Counted from the stretch's first letter, positions 20,061 to 33,229 are shown. The stretch: 64,000 nucleotides of DNA from Chelonoidis abingdonii (GCF_003597395.2 NC_133773.1:147708088-147772087); one strand, 5' to 3'. Notes: generated from the sequence alone by a model not told the origin. Numbers and translations: made by a program.

Positions 20061-22292
20061 ATTTCATCATTTGGATATTACACAATAACTTCAGAAGGCA
20101 GAATCTGATCAATAGCAGAATCCTATTGATTTTGATGGCAAGCAGGAAAACAGGAAGGTGGAAATGGGGAGCACACAGAGCACTGGCATGTCATCAGCAG
20201 AACCAGCAGCTTTGGCCACCTCTGTAATTGTCTGCAGATCAAGGAACCAGTTGATGTCACCATTGACACCTTCCAGCATAACCACCACCCGGTCAGCTCT
20301 GCCCACCCCACAATGCAGTTTACCGTGTTAGAGAGAAATGGAATAAAAAGGAGGAAAGTTAGGGGCGGCAGAGAGCCCCTGGCATGGGAGGGAGAGGGAA
20401 CAGGGGGACGCAGAGCCCTGGCACAATGGAGGAGAGGGGCCCCTGGCACAGGGCAGTTGTTTCTGAGCATAGTGCAGGCATGAGGGGCACAGGGGACACT
20501 GATTGGCAGACTCTGATCAGACAGGGCATGGCTGGCTCCCAAAACCTCCACGGCCAGGTTGGGTTTGCAAGAACAGAACCAAAGCCAGCTGGGAGATTGT
20601 TTGTGGGCAGTCAGCAGGGCTGGCCGGGTCGCTGTACACACCCATGGAAGGCATCTGCCCCTTCACCAGGCCAGATCATCACTGTGTCTCGCTGACCCTG
20701 CAGGATCAGGACTAAAAATGCCGTCGTTCACCTGCAGCTTGCCAGGACACGCCAGCCCTTGCTGCTGGCCAAAAACTCCGGCACTGACATTCCCTGCATC
20801 ACGGGCTAGGCTGCTGTGTACACATCAGGCCTGTGCTCGTCCCCAGCCGGCCCCTTTGGTCCAGCTCTCCAAAGCCATTAATGGACTCAGTCTGCTCTGG
20901 GCTTCGTGATCGGCATCTTCCCAGCAGCTGGTACCTTGGCAACACAGTCCCAGCGCTGCAGAGCTCACAATCTGAACTGCCCAAGGGGGGAGGGGACACA
21001 GAGCAGCGGGGCAGCTGGGTTTTGTTGGCTCTCTCTCTTTCTCAGCAGAGGTCAGTTGGGTTTATTGACCTTTTAGAGAGTGGAAGGCAGAGAGACTGGG
21101 GCATGTTGGGCCCAAACATTCAAACCTTCCAGCATGAGACCCCAGCCAGCTCAGCCAAAGGGGCTGCCGAAACGGGGGAGCAGAGGCACTAGCTCACTCA
21201 CCATGGAAATATTGGTGGGGGGTCAACACCATGTAAACTCACAGAGGCAAGAGTGGGACCCAGAGGGGCTGCTGAAGCAGTCACTGCAGCACCCAGGATC
21301 TGGCCAGGGAACAGATAGGAACCACTGGGACCCCCCCCTTCCCCAGCCTGGAACAATCTCCCCCTTCCCCACCCCAGCTGAGCCTCAGTAGCTCCCCTTT
21401 CTCCCCTGTTCACAGCAAACTGTCCTCTGCCTTCCCCCCACTAGCAAGGGCAGAGGTCTGAAAAGAGACAGGAGCAGAAACATAGTCCAGCATGCACCCG
21501 GATAACTTGCACCTGCAGCATATGAAAAGCATTGGCCCAGGAGCTCTCTGAATCACTAGATATTTTTCAACTTGACTGGGAACAAAGGGAAATTCTGTGG
21601 GACAGAGCTCATGGTGCACCAGAATTTAAAAGGGGTACATGGGGTGACCTGGGTTACTACAGGCCTGATGACCCGACATTGGTTCAGAATAAAATCATGG
21701 CCAGGCTGATATGGGAGGCAGCGAGTCAAGAAAGAAGATGGCAGCATAAGTGATGCCAGTCACCAGGGGTGTATGGAAAATGGGTCTCGTCAAAAACTTG
21801 ATATTGTTTTTAATGAGTCCCACGTTGGACTGATCAGAGAAATGTGTTGTCATAACAGACAGACTTCTGGAAGGCATTTGACTTTATCCCATGTGACAAT
21901 CTGATAAAAAGATCAGCACTACACAAAATCACTGTAGCCCATAGTAAATGGATTAAAATTGGTTACCTGCTAGAGCTAAAATGTAACGGTGAATGGAGAA
22001 GAGTCACCCAGTGGGGGTGTTTCTGTGGGGGTCTTAACAGGGATCTGTTCTTGACCTGATGCTTTTCGATATCTTTATCCATGATTTGGAAGAAAATATA
22101 AAACCATCCAAGGGGTGTTTTCTCTCTCTCTGGGGAACAGGCTGTAACTCTCACCCCGTCCGAAGGACGTTTACTCTCTGGGTGAATTCAGCAAACCAGC
22201 AAGGAGAAACCGGACACACAAATTCTAGTTTTCATAACACCCTCGCTCTGTACCCACCCATTGGCGGCCTGCAGGATTTCCTCCTGAGACCC
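20061..22292. other. Presumed LOXL3 first intron, no gene recognised
   Basis: Mixed unique sequence with remnants that read like old LINE (AT-rich part at 21,750-22,130, with ATGATTTGGAAGAAAATAT resembling the INDLEEN region). No conserved exon was recognised. Confidence 0.5.
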
Positions 22293-22300
22293 TCAGCACC

Positions 22301-22403
22301 TAGGGTGACCAGATGTCCCGATTTTTGGGTCCTTTTCTTATATAGACTCCTATTACCCCCCACCCCCATCCCAATTTTTCACACTTGCTGTCTGGTCACC
22401 CTA
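22301..22403. mobile_element. Short hAT-like MITE with 8-bp target duplication
   Basis: A 103-bp element with inverted ends TAGGGTGACCAGA on both sides, flanked by the exact 8-bp duplication TCAGCACC (22293-22300 and 22404-22411). A related copy is at 28982-29112. No coding capacity. Confidence 0.87.
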
Positions 22404-22441
22404 TCAGCACCCCAGGACAGGCCTCTGTCACATGACCTGAA

Positions 22442-22905
22442 GGAATCATAGACTTCAAGGTCAGAAGGGACCATTACAATCATCTAGTCTGATCTCCTGC
22501 ACAACGCAGGCCACAGAATCCTACCCATCCACTCCCGTATCAAACCTGTGTCTGAGCCATTGAAGTCCTCAAATCATGGTTTAAAGACTTCAAGGTGCAG
22601 AGAACCTTCCAGCAAGTGACCTGTGCCCCACGCTGCAGAGGAAGGCAAAAACCCCCCAGGGCTTCTGCCAATCTGCCCTGGAGGAAAATTCCTTCCCGAC
22701 CCCAAATATGGCGATCAGCTAAACCCTGAGCATGTGGGCAAGACTCACCAGCCAGCACCCAGGAAAGAATTCTCTGTAGTAACTCAGATCCCACCCCATC
22801 TAACATCCCATCACAGATCATTGGGCATATTTACCGCTAGTAGTCAAAAAGACCAATTAATTGCCAGAATTAGGCTACCCCATTATAACTATTGATCCCT
22901 AGGAG
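22442..22905 (-). mobile_element. LINE 3'-tail fragment, antisense
   Basis: The segment starting ATCATAGACTTCAAGGTCAG and including CCTGAGCATGTGGGCAAGAC and CCAGCACCCAGGAAAG is repeated in inverse orientation at 34860-35260, where it ends in the typical LINE tail 'AGGTCCTTCTGACCTTAAAG'. Both are copies of one LINE 3' end (CR1/L3 class inferred). Confidence 0.7.
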
Positions 22906-25900
22906 AGCAGCCACAGAGGGGGACATGACACATTTTGCCAGTCAGTCACACACCTCTGTTAGAGAGCAAGACTCCTGAGCTCTAATCCTGGCTCAGGGAG
23001 GGTAGCATTGCCCTGTGGTTAGAGCAGCAGCGGCCAAGTAGTGTGGCCAAGCAGCTGAGAGCTGCCCCCTGGCTTCAGCTTTGCCAAAAGTGCCGCTGTG
23101 CAGCGTCTTGGTACCTCATCAGTAAGATGGTCTGAGCTGCAACTGCCCTTGCGCAGGGTCTGAGTCCTCACTCAGTGCAAGGCACTGCACAGAAACATGG
23201 ACAGCAGCCACACAGGGGCTCCCGGGTCCCAGCCCAGTGCCCCTTGCTGCAGGATATTGGGCGGGAAGTCCCCCGCTCCAGTGCGGCACAGCAGGACAGG
23301 CAGCCCCATCACATGACATATGCAGCAGCCCAAACAACCCAGCCCCCCTGAAAACTCTGCTTGGAGCACACCAGAGTAGGGAGGGCACAAGGAGAGAGAC
23401 GAGGCAAGACCTGAGCACTGGCCAGGGGCTGGATTCTGCAGGGCTGAGAGGATGGGGAATGCCAGGAAGGGGTGCCAGCACTCTGGCACCAGAAGGTTAG
23501 ATAACCTGAGAAGGAACAGGCCATGGGAGGCAGCACCTGGACTCTGTGTTTCCTGCCTCAATTCAGGGCCCTCCGGCTGTGGAAGGCTCTTCCTCGCACT
23601 TAGCCGAGTTCTGTCAAGGCCGGGGGAGAAGAGGGTGTTTCTGAGAGGGGTACGACATGCTGGCTGAGGCAGGGCGCTGGGCTGGTCCCCTCATGAGCGG
23701 ACAGCTCCAGATACTGGCAGGCAGCACATTTACAATGCAAGGAAACATATTTCACCCAACATGTAATCAGTCTATGGAACTCTCTGCCACAAAGTATCGC
23801 TGAGGCCGAGATCTCTTCAGGAGTCTCACAAGGCTCAGGCATTTGCAGGGACAATGGAGCCACGCAGAGTTACACTGGAGAACACCAAAAATTCAGCCAG
23901 GCCGTAACCTTCCAAGGTACAAGCTGCCCAGCCCGCTCGGCTGGTGCCTCCCACCTGGGGCAGGCTGCTCAGGAGGGGCTGCCGGTGGATGCAGCTGCTA
24001 GTGTCAGGAGCTGTCATACAGGAGCCTAGTGTGTGATCCCGCCTGGCCGCTCCTGCGGCTCGGGAACCCGGGTCGCCTACTCCGGCCAGAGACAACGTTT
24101 CCTCTGACTGGGGTTGTGTGTGAGGGGTCCCCGCCCAGAGCAGGAGATTTGATCCACCCCACACCGAGCCAGACGTGCCTGCCTCCCCCGCATGAATGGG
24201 CCTCAGAGACTTCGGGGAAAAGGCTCGGAAGGACTGACAGGCTTTCCGCAAACAGCAGGGAGGGAGTTAAGAGAGCCCAGCTCCCTGCGACTGCTCAGGA
24301 AACCTCAGGAATTTACTAACAGCTCCAATGAATGGGCAGGCTGCATGCAGGGCCCAAGGCCACCTCCTCACAGGGGAACGGGGCCAGGAGCGGGGGTGGG
24401 AAGGGGTTAACGCTGCCAGCTAGGGGAATGAGAGGCCTTGCAGAATCCAGGGGTAGGGATAAGGATGGGGGCTCAGCAATCCCCCCACACCTCTACGCTG
24501 GCCCCTGCTCAGACCCTCCCCACGGCTGTCCCCTTGCCTGGGGGCTCAGGGAGTCTTCCACCCACACTAGCACTGGGGAGCGTCCCTCAGCAGCCGGGGC
24601 CAAGCCCTGCAGAGCTCAGCGTGGACATGGCCTGCTCTGCTCTGCCATCTCTGTTGACAGCGCCCCCGGCCCTCTGCCCTTCCTCTCCCTCACACGTTCA
24701 TGCAGGCCATGGCCAAACCCTACCTCCTCTTTCTGTTGTTTGTCTCCCTTTCCCATCCCCTCCTGCTGGGACACCCCCTCACCCCCCCGTGCTCCCCTTT
24801 CCCCCGCACCAAGCCTGTGGCCCTTGGTCCCTGTGGTCAGTGTGCACTTCTGGAACAGCGGCCTGTCTCGACATCAGCCGCTGAGCTGCTCGTGCAGGTG
24901 TCGCTGTGCCCGGGCAGAGCCAGAGTCTGAGCAGGGATGTGGGCTCCAACCCCTGCTTGGCAGCCCAGCTCCTCATGGCTGGGTTGGCACAGGGCCAGTT
25001 AGCACTCAACCTGCTACCCAGACACGCTCATCAACAGTGAGACTGAGCCGGCCTGGAGCTAAGTCAGTGCTGGTCACATTTTCAGAGGCGTGGGAAATGA
25101 CAATGGGGAGGGGTCCATTCTACAGAGCTGACTGTGGTGGCTGGTACAGTGGGTGAACAGCATGCACTTTAATACAGTCACAAAGGATGTAGGTCATGCA
25201 TATGGCAAGGCCACGTCCAGGAATGCAGCAGCATTGGTGCAAACCAACTGAGCGCAAGCTCCCCATGGGGCACTCTGGTAAGAGAAAGGACATGATCCTG
25301 CAATGCAGAGTGAGGAGCAGGGAGGTGGTGTCACCTTTGTATACAGCATTACGAGACCATCACAGGGCATGGCCTCCAGTACCAGTGCCCACGCTCCAGA
25401 AGGGATGTGGACCACTAGGTAAGGGATGAGAGAAGAGCTACAGGAACAACGTGAGGTCTGGCAAACCAGCCCTGCAGCAAGACACTGAAGCAGCTCAATC
25501 CAAGGGTAGGCTAAGGGGTGAATTGGCCTTGTCTGCAAGTTCAAATCCCAGAGTCCAATTGTTCCCTCCTGAAATGATGCTGCAGAGAGCAGGAAAGTCC
25601 CCACTGACTGACCGTCTGGCAGCACTGGTGCTGTGAGCAATGTAGCTCCTGGGGCTGGCAGCTGACCTGGCTGCCAGGACACACTTCCTGCTAATACAGA
25701 GTCTGGGGCAGGGATGGAGCCAGGTGCATTGGGGGAACCAGTGGTGGTGACATTCCCGGGTGGCACCAGGAAGAGCTGCGGCCCTACATAGGGCAAAGAC
25801 AAACTCCGTGGCTCCACGGCCAGACACAGCTTGGGAAAGGCAGCTGGAGAATCTTTAGGAGCTCTGGCAGTCCGGTTCTCTAGTGGTCAGGCCCCAGCAG

Positions 25901-28900
25901 AGCCCTACCTGCGCAGAAGTCCTGCCTACAGCTCGCCGCAGCTGCCCTCCTTCATTCCACGTGTTCACAATGGGCTTGCGGCCCTTGCCAGCCCAGCCTC
26001 CGCAAGGGGGCCACAGCCGGTTCAGGTGCTCAAACAGTTCTGGTCTCTCCTGCTGATTGGGGGGCCTGGCGGGAAGAGCGACTGACAGCCACGTCTGCGC
26101 TCTCCGTGTAACGCCAGGGCTGGGGGGCGCCCGTACTATCTCACCCTCCACGTCCCTCCCCTCTGGGGAGCTGAGCAGAGGTCAGTGCTGCAGCTGGGCC
26201 TCTGGGGCAGGCAGTTTGGTAGTGCCAGTGCCAGTCAGAGCCAGGGGCACCATTCTGCCCACTACAGACACGAGTCCGTGTGCATGCGAGGGGTGGGGCT
26301 GGCACCAGTCCCTGTGAGCCCCTGGCGAACAGATGCAGTGCAGGGGAGGAAGTGCGGCCAAGGCAATCCTGTGGAAATAGGGTATTTCTGGGGGCTCCCA
26401 AGCATGCGTTGGGGACAGGGCCAAGGCCACAGCCCTGGAACGGGGGAGGACACAAGCCACTGCCCTGGCATTATCACAGGGATGTCTGGCCACCAAGGTC
26501 TAGCCTAAGCAGCAGAGAATCCTGTGGCACCTTATAGACTAACAGACGTTTTGGATCATGAGCTTTCTGCTCCAGGAGCATGTTGCCCAGGGCCCTGCTC
26601 TCTGTCTGAGCTCCCCACTGCATACAGAGCCCAGCCTGCTGCCAAGCCCCCAAGGTATCTAGGTCCCCAAGAGATGCCTGTGGCCACGATGACAGCCACA
26701 TCACCAGGACAATGAACTGGTCGCCCCACAGGGGACAGCTGGGGGCTCATGACAATAGAAGACAGAACTGTCCCAAGAGCCTGCCTTGGCCTCTGGAACT
26801 CACTGCCACAGGATATGCTCCAAAGCTCAGCTCTGTGTCTGAGTTCCCTTGCAAGAGCCCCTCGCTCACACATGCTGGCTGAGCCTGGGGTACAGCCCCT
26901 TTTCCAGCCCCGCTCACACCAGCACTCCCTCTGCAGGTGTGCCAAGCCACCCGGCTGATCCAGGCAAAAATTCCCATCTAGGCACCGGCTGCAGCCCCAG
27001 GCAAGTGCAATCGCAGCCCAGGAGCCCGTGACCCATTCTGAGGTGAACAGCTTCCCTGCGCTGTGACAGCTGCAGCAGGTGTGACCAGGTAACAACCATG
27101 CAGCCCTATGGAACTCAGCCCCATGGAAAGAGCATGGCAGGCAGGGGAGACTGTGGCCCAGCAGCTTCAGCCCCACTGGGAGGGAGGTGTCAGGGCCAGT
27201 TTTGGCTCTGTTGGGGAATGGGGGGGCAGTCATGGCCCCGCCAGGGCTGGAGGTGTTTCATTAGCAGCTGGTGATGCTGCAGGGAGGCAGGCAGGGCTGA
27301 GAGGCCAGTGTTACACACAGCAGCCAAATTGGGGCTTGCTGGGCCAGGGCACAGCCTGGCCCTTTCCATCAGTGGGGGCTGCTCCCATAAACACGGGAGC
27401 CCCAGAGCCAGCAGCCTGGATTACTCTCTAAGATACACCTGGCTCCTCTATGTGCCCTTTCATTTCCAGAGCTCCAACGAGCTTTCTAAGGGCAGGGGAA
27501 TGGGAGATACCACCTGCTCCACAGAGGCAGTGACAGGCAGGACTCATCAGCCATGAGGAGAGAATCCAGGAGTCCTGGCTCCCAGCCCTGCTGCTCTCAC
27601 CACTAGACCCCCACTCCCCTTTCAGAGCCAGAGATAGAACCCAGGAGTTCCTGCTCCAGCCCTGCCTGCTCTCACACTAACCAATACTCCTCCTTGCTTG
27701 GTTACTGTAACCTCCTCCCCAAGCACAATTCTCTTTCACTCCTGGCCCATATGGCTTCAGCAGACCTATAACATGAGGTGCAGGGCCGGTGCACAGCATT
27801 AAGGTGACCTATCTGTCGGCCATAGAGGCACTAGGATCTTGGGGGCAGCATTTTCTGTTGGCAGTGACCATGGCAGGCCGGTCTTTTGGCTTGCCCCAGC
27901 TGCGCCAGCAATTAGGTGAGGGAAGCTGGGGCGGGTAGCGCAGGGAGGGCGACTGCAGCAGTAAGGAGGGCGGGCACGCAGGGAACTCCCTGCCCCACTC
28001 ACCTCTGCCCCGCCTCCATCCCCGAGCATGCCGTGGCTGCTTCATCTCCCGCCTCCCACACGTGGAGTGCCTGCCAATGGGAGGTGGGAAAAGTGAAGCG
28101 TGCCATAGGCGTGCTCGGGAAGTGGAGGCGGAGCAAGAAGGTCGAGCTGGGCCGGGGGGGAGTGTCTCAGGGCGGAGGGGTAATTTTGTGAAAGCGACTG
28201 CCACAAGGGGAGCGCCTCAAGTGGAGCGGGGGAGGCTGCCGTGGGGGAGACTCCTCAGCTTGCAGATAGAGGGGGAAGCATGCCACGTGATCGGGAGGGG
28301 GGGGCCTCAGGAGTGGGGCATCTCACAGGGGGAGGCGAAGAGAAGGTGGAAGTTTTGGCCTTAGGGACAAAACATCCTTGCCAACCTTGCCCTGACACGT
28401 CGAGGGGGCTATGGATGCCACCAACTCCAGCCTGTGCTGTGAGCTCCCTTCATCTGGAGGCACAGAGCCTAGCAGAAAGACTGGGCCCTCTCTCTAGATG
28501 AAAGCACTCCCACAGTTGGTATGGGTACTCACCTCTCAGCCCATTCACTGGCTGACTTCGCTCCTTCCCAAAAGGGAGCTGGATGCCGCCCCCTCGAGTT
28601 GGGGAGTCATCAGTGCAGCTCCAAATACCTTCTGCCCTCCTGCAGGGCCCCAGTGCCTCCCATGGGTAACCACACAAGAAATCAGGAGCGGAGGGATGTG
28701 GCCCGCGCATGCGGCAGTGGTGGGGACTGCCAGCACGGCCCTTGGCTGGCACTGGGCAGGTTCATTGGGTCCGCTGGTGGCTTGAGAAACTGCTAACAGG
28801 CAGTGGTGTTGCAAAACATGATCTAGATCGGGAATGGCAGATACTTGGACAGCTGCAACGCATCTGCAGACTTCACCACTACGTGACGAGTTGCTGTCAT

Positions 28901-28981
28901 GCTCAGGCCCCAACGGCTGCCCGGCCAAGCACTGCATGCTACCCGAGGGCACAGGCTGCTCCATTTGGACTTACCCGCATC
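22906..28981. other. Presumed LOXL3 first intron, mostly unrecognised sequence
   Basis: A long stretch without a recognisable gene. Small repeat remnants: a SINE-like GGTAGCATTGCCCTGTGGTTAG near 23000, a fragment CCTGTGGCACCTTATAGACT near 26521 that I recall as a common vertebrate repeat, and two adjacent copies of a 'CCAGGAGT ... CCACTAGACCCCCACTCCCC' repeat at 27560-27690. Open reading frames up to 285 codons occur but have biased composition and no known similarity. Confidence 0.5.
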
Positions 28982-29112
28982 GGGTGACCAGATGGCAGCG
29001 TGAAAAATCAGGAGGGGCGGGGAGGGGACGCATGACGGGGGAGGAAGGCCTATATCAGAAAAAAGACCAAACAAATCAGGACTGTCCCATAAAAACGGAC
29101 ATCTGGTTCACT
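28982..29112. mobile_element. hAT-like MITE related to the one at 22301
   Basis: The left end GGGTGACCAGATGG and the right end, read inversely, GTGAACCAGATGTCCG share the ACCAGATG terminal motif with the 22301-22403 element. Internal AATCAGGACTGTCCCATAAA is typical of this family. Target duplication not resolved. Confidence 0.55.
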
Positions 29113-29879
29113 TCGCTCTAGTACCCAGGGACATGGACCTCTGCCTCGGCCCTAGCCACCGACTTCACCCTTACCAATGCTGCTGCAGGTCAGCATGGTC
29201 TGAACCCAACCAGAGAGCCGACTGGGGCGACTCTGCCCCTGAGGATAAAAGAGAGCTCCCTCCTCCCTCACACACTCTGTCCTGTCCACCCTTCCTTCGC
29301 CAACTCATACACAGCTCCTCACAGGAGCTAGCAGTAGCCAAAATATCCAGAGTCTGTGGAAATATCTTGAGTCCCACTCGTGAGGTGTTAATATTTTACA
29401 GCATCAGCAAACAAGCTGCGGCGGCCAGGAGCATTAGCAGCCCAACCCAAGACGCATACGACAGCTACAACAGCTTGCGCACTAGCACAAACGCCTCAGT
29501 CTACTACCACGCTCAACAAACAGGCCCTTGAGACTGACAAGAACCTGTGCAGGCGCACCAGCCGGAGCATCCAGACCAACAACAACAACCAGCACAGGGT
29601 ACAAGGCCCTCCTCCCTCAACACACTACCATAGTGACCTGAACCTGCACAGGACCCCAAGTATTATCATGCCGGACTCCCACGCACAACTCCCAGCCCCT
29701 AGCTACTGGTGCAGACAATCCCCTGCCTGCACACACAGCCAACTGGCCGCCAACACGTCTCACCCACTGCCAGCACAAACGTGTACCCCCAACTACAACA
29801 ACGCAGCCACACACAGCTCCCATTCGGCACACACAGTCCATTAGCCCTCAAACACACAACCCCCTCCGCCTGTTCAGCT

Positions 29880-30300
29880 CGTGTGTGCTCCGATACCGCG
29901 GCAGATGGGCACCAGCACAGACGGCAGCGCCTGCGTAACGCGGAGCCCGAGCGGCGTTACCTGCGCGCCCTGCCCGGCCGGGCGGCGCTGCGGGCGGAAG
30001 GCTGCGGGGCTGCTCCGCGGGGCCTGCGCTCGCTGCGAGGGCCAGCTCGGCCCCTCCCCGCCCCCGAGCCCTGCGGAGAGCGGCCGCGCCGCCAAGCGCG
30101 GGCCCCCAGGAGGGACCGGCCCGGCCCGGCCCGGCCGCACTGCCGCCCCCGCCAGGTCCGCACCGCGGCCTCTGGGCGCTGCAGGAACCGGCCTCAAACC
30201 CCATCGCTACCGGGAGGGCTCAGGTCGGACCCCGAGGCGAGGGCCGGGCGTGTTGGGGTGTCAGCCTCAGAGACCCCACCCCGGGCGGGGGCTGGGTGTG
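29880..30300. promoter_or_regulatory. CpG island, candidate LOXL3 promoter and non-coding first exon
   Basis: About 400 bp extremely rich in CpG (GGGCGGCGCTGCGGGCGG, GGCCCGGCCCGGCCC and similar, with GC-box-like GGGCGG), against a CpG-poor background. LOXL3 needs an upstream non-coding exon because its first coding exon starts right after an acceptor at 19144. On the minus strand GCGCGCAG|GTAACG at 29961/29960 is a suitable donor, which would give a first intron of about 10.8 kb. The island itself is directly visible; its link to LOXL3 is inferred. It could instead, or also, drive a plus-strand transcript. Open frames across it look composition-driven. Confidence 0.6.
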
Positions 30301-30877
30301 TTGGGGGGGTCAGCCCACTCTGGACAAGCCCTGCATATGGAATTCCCCTCTGATGGGTCTGAGGGCTCTGCACTTCTGCTTCCGCTGGGGTTTGACTGTC
30401 CCTCATCACTGTAGGGTCCAAGCGCCCCAGTCCTGCCGGGGCCCCTTCACTCCACGAGCATCTGGTAACTGGGGCCCCTCCCAGATGAGGAGGGAGGGCT
30501 TAGGCTCCCCACCAGGCCTGGCAGGGAGCACAGAAGTGTCCCCCAGGTGGGGGGTTGCTACTGAGAGCTGACCCCCAAGACGCCCCAGTGTGAGCGCTGA
30601 GGCCTTTTTCTACAGTTAAGCAACAGCGGCCACAGCAGGGCAGCAGCCCTGAGCTAAGAAGCAGAAAATCACATCTTCACATTCCATGTAATATCTCTTG
30701 AGATGTTCCTGTCCTGAGAACTCCCAGCGTCTCCTTCTCAGGACCCACCATCACTAGCTAAAGAGACAGATCGTCAGAGGTTTAGGGAAAACGTTTGATG
30801 CATTTTGTCTGGCAAGGAACCACTTCTCAACAGCTGTGGTTGTGAAATCACTACTTCCTTACTGTTTTGCCTTTATG
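30301..30877. other. Unique sequence next to CpG island
   Basis: Flank of the CpG island on the right side. No gene or transposon was recognised. Confidence 0.45.
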
Positions 30878-30885
30878 GTCCCCAC

Positions 30886-31106
30886 CAGGGCCGGCTTTAG
30901 GAACTGTGGGGCCCGATTCGAATACCCGGCGGCGGTCTGGGTCTTCGGCATCGCTTCGGCGGTGCAGGGGTCCTTCACTCAACCCGGCCCCCCTGCTGCC
31001 GAAGTGCCACCGAAGACCCTGACCACCACCAGGTATGTAAAAAAATTAAAAAGACGCCTCAGGCACGGGGCCTCAGTCCCGGGGAATCAGCCTAAAGCTG
31101 GCTCTG
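30886..31106. mobile_element. hAT MITE (CAGGGCCGGCTTTAGG ends) with 8-bp duplication
   Basis: A 221-bp element with ends CAGGGCCGGCTTTAGG and, inverted, CAGAGCCAGCTTTAGG, flanked by the exact duplication GTCCCCAC (30878-30885 and 31107-31114). Internal text (GGGGCCCGATTCGAATAC ... AAAAAGACGCCTCAGGCAC) matches the element at 47685-47967. Confidence 0.9.
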
Positions 31107-31114
31107 GTCCCCAC

Positions 31115-31989
31115 TTCTCTGCAGTTTGTATGGTCTCTCTGGTTCTTTGATTGTTTCTGTCTGTTACATCATTAACTGCAAGATTTGAATCAACTAAGGT
31201 GGTGGGTGTGACTGGGCAAAGAAGTGTTTTGTAATGGGCTGGGATGGGTGAAAAACACTCTTTTGTAGGACTTTAGTTTGCAATGACTGGTTACAGTGCA
31301 GCTAAGCAGGACTCAAATTTCACTATATCAACTGGGCTGCAAAAGGAAGCTGCCAGACCTCAACATCCTGCCAACTACGTTGTGTAGAAGCTGGCCTGAT
31401 GACCTGATCCTGACTGGCCAGCAGGAAAAGTTTGTCTGCCTTATTGGGAGTGGTGTGCATTGTCTGCTTAGCGTGCGTATTCTGTTTAGGAAAAGGTTAA
31501 TAACTAGAAGTTAAGGATGTTACTGTGCAAGGCTCTTGCACTGGTAAAAGGCTCTGCAGAAGATGATGCTCTGAGCCCTGGGAACTGGGAAAGGATGAGG
31601 ATGCCTACATTAACCCATGGAAGGGTAAAGGTGGGGTGCCCTAGAGTGTAACAACAGGGCTCCCAGTGCCCTCGCCCCACTTCTATCCCCTCACCCTAGT
31701 TTAAATGCTTCTCCCCCCAGGGGTTTTCTAACAGCTGTACCAGTTTGTCTGGGCGAGGGAGTCTCTTTCTTTTCATTCTGAAAACCCCTGCTCTGTGGCA
31801 CTGTGTAAGTAACAATGAAACTCACTGTCATTCACTGCAACAGGGTCAATCACAGAAGCAACCAAGAGAGACGGGGTCATGTTCCCAGAGTGCCAGGACC
31901 CATTCCTAGCACATGTTGGCCAGTTGCCAAAGCCCTGTGATTCATTAGTAGAACTCAGGGGAGGGAGAGCCCAGGGCTGGGACAGAAGG
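31115..31989. other. Intergenic, no recognised gene
   Basis: AT-richer unique sequence left of the 70-bp minisatellite. Nothing recognised. Confidence 0.45.
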
Positions 31990-32290
31990 GGGCTGTGGTG
32001 GGTCAGGATTGGGAGCACTGGCAGAGCTGGGGCAGGGATCCCAGGGCTGGGACTGCAGGGGGCTGTGGTGGGTCAGGATTGGGGGCACTGGCAGAGCTGG
32101 GGCAGGGATCCCAGGGCTGGGACAGCAGGGGGCTGTGGTGGGTCAGGATTGGGGACACTGGCAGAGCTGGGGCAGGGATCCCAGGGCTGGGACAGCAGGG
32201 GGCTGTGGTGGGTCAGGATTGGGGACACCGGCAGAGCTGGGGCAGGGATCCCAGGGCTGGGATAGCAGGGGCTGTGGTGGGTCAGGATTG
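31970..32290. repeat. Minisatellite with exact 70-bp period
   Basis: The block GGGATCCCAGGGCTGGGA begins at 32035, 32105, 32175 and 32245, exactly 70 bp apart, and a diverged copy precedes them near 31967. Units differ at only one to three positions, so the array is young or homogenised. Since 70 is not divisible by 3, the frame changes every unit, yet all three forward frames stay open, which creates spurious ORFs here. Confidence 0.93.
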
Positions 32291-33229
32291 GGGGTGACAG
32301 GAGGCTGCAGATCAGGACTGATGGACAGGATGGGGGACTCTATCCTGGGAAGCAGTGACTGAAAAGGACTTGGGGATCATGGTGGATAACCAGCTGAACG
32401 GGAGCTCCCAGAGTGATGCTCTGGTTAGAAGAGCTGATCTGACCCTGGGACCCAGGACCAATCTCAGATAGAGGTAGCACAGTTACAACCCATACTTATC
32501 GGCTACGGCCTCCCTGGTCTGACCTTGGAGCCTTCACACCGTGCACTTCCCCTTGGTGAGTCCACCTGGACAGGACCCCTGGGGAAGCCAGAGGGCCCTG
32601 CACCACAACTCTGCAGGCTGTGACTCTCAGCTAGTGTGTAGCACAGAAGGTTTATTAGCTGACAGGAACACAGCATGGAACAGAGCTTGTTAGCACAGAA
32701 ATCAGTAACTTTCAGCCAAGTCCATCTTGGGGGGACCCCGGGCCAGATGCCCTGGACTTCCCCCTCTGAGTCCCAAACAGGAGACTGCCCAGTTTCCAGC
32801 AACCCAATCTCCAACATACCATTGCCCCTCCTCCTGGTCTTTGTCTCGCTTCCCCAGGCAAAGTGTCACCTGGTCACATCCGCCTCCTGGGTCTCAGGTT
32901 ACCAAGGGCACCATCCATCACTTATGTCCAGGCAGCTGGAGCCGCCTCACCTGTCCCTGAGGGTCTCAGCAAAAGTCACACACCCTTATTCTCACCACCT
33001 AGGCATTGGTGCAATACAGAGGGAAACTGAGGCACACACAGTATTCTTGCAAAACAGTAAGACTCATACAGGCTTGTGTACAACATCATAAGGAGGAAAA
33101 ACCCACTTTGTCACACCCTCTGAAGCATCTGGTCCCAGCCGCTGCCAGAAGACAGGATGCTGGGCTAGATGGATCATTTGTCTGACCCAATGCGGCCGTT
33201 CTTATGGATCAATCACTACACTCTCGAAT
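32291..33229. other. Intergenic sequence with LINE-tail remnant
   Basis: Unremarkable sequence, ending with a LINE 3'-tail motif near 33160-33210 (GGATGCTGGGCTAGATGGAT then CCGTTCTTATGG) in plus orientation. Confidence 0.5.

Noticed and set aside
24700..24930. 76-codon ORF with a signal-peptide-like start (MAKPYLLFLLFVSLS)
   Set aside because: No recognisable mature domain, no splice partner and no similarity; a hydrophobic start in a T/C-rich tract can arise by chance.
29881..30414. 177- and 214-codon ORFs across the CpG island
   Set aside because: Arg/Ala/Pro-rich translations typical of any GC-rich island; no domain.
31879..32362. Tandem-repeat protein ORFs over the 70-bp array
   Set aside because: 70 bp is not a multiple of three and all three frames stay open; a by-product of the repeat.
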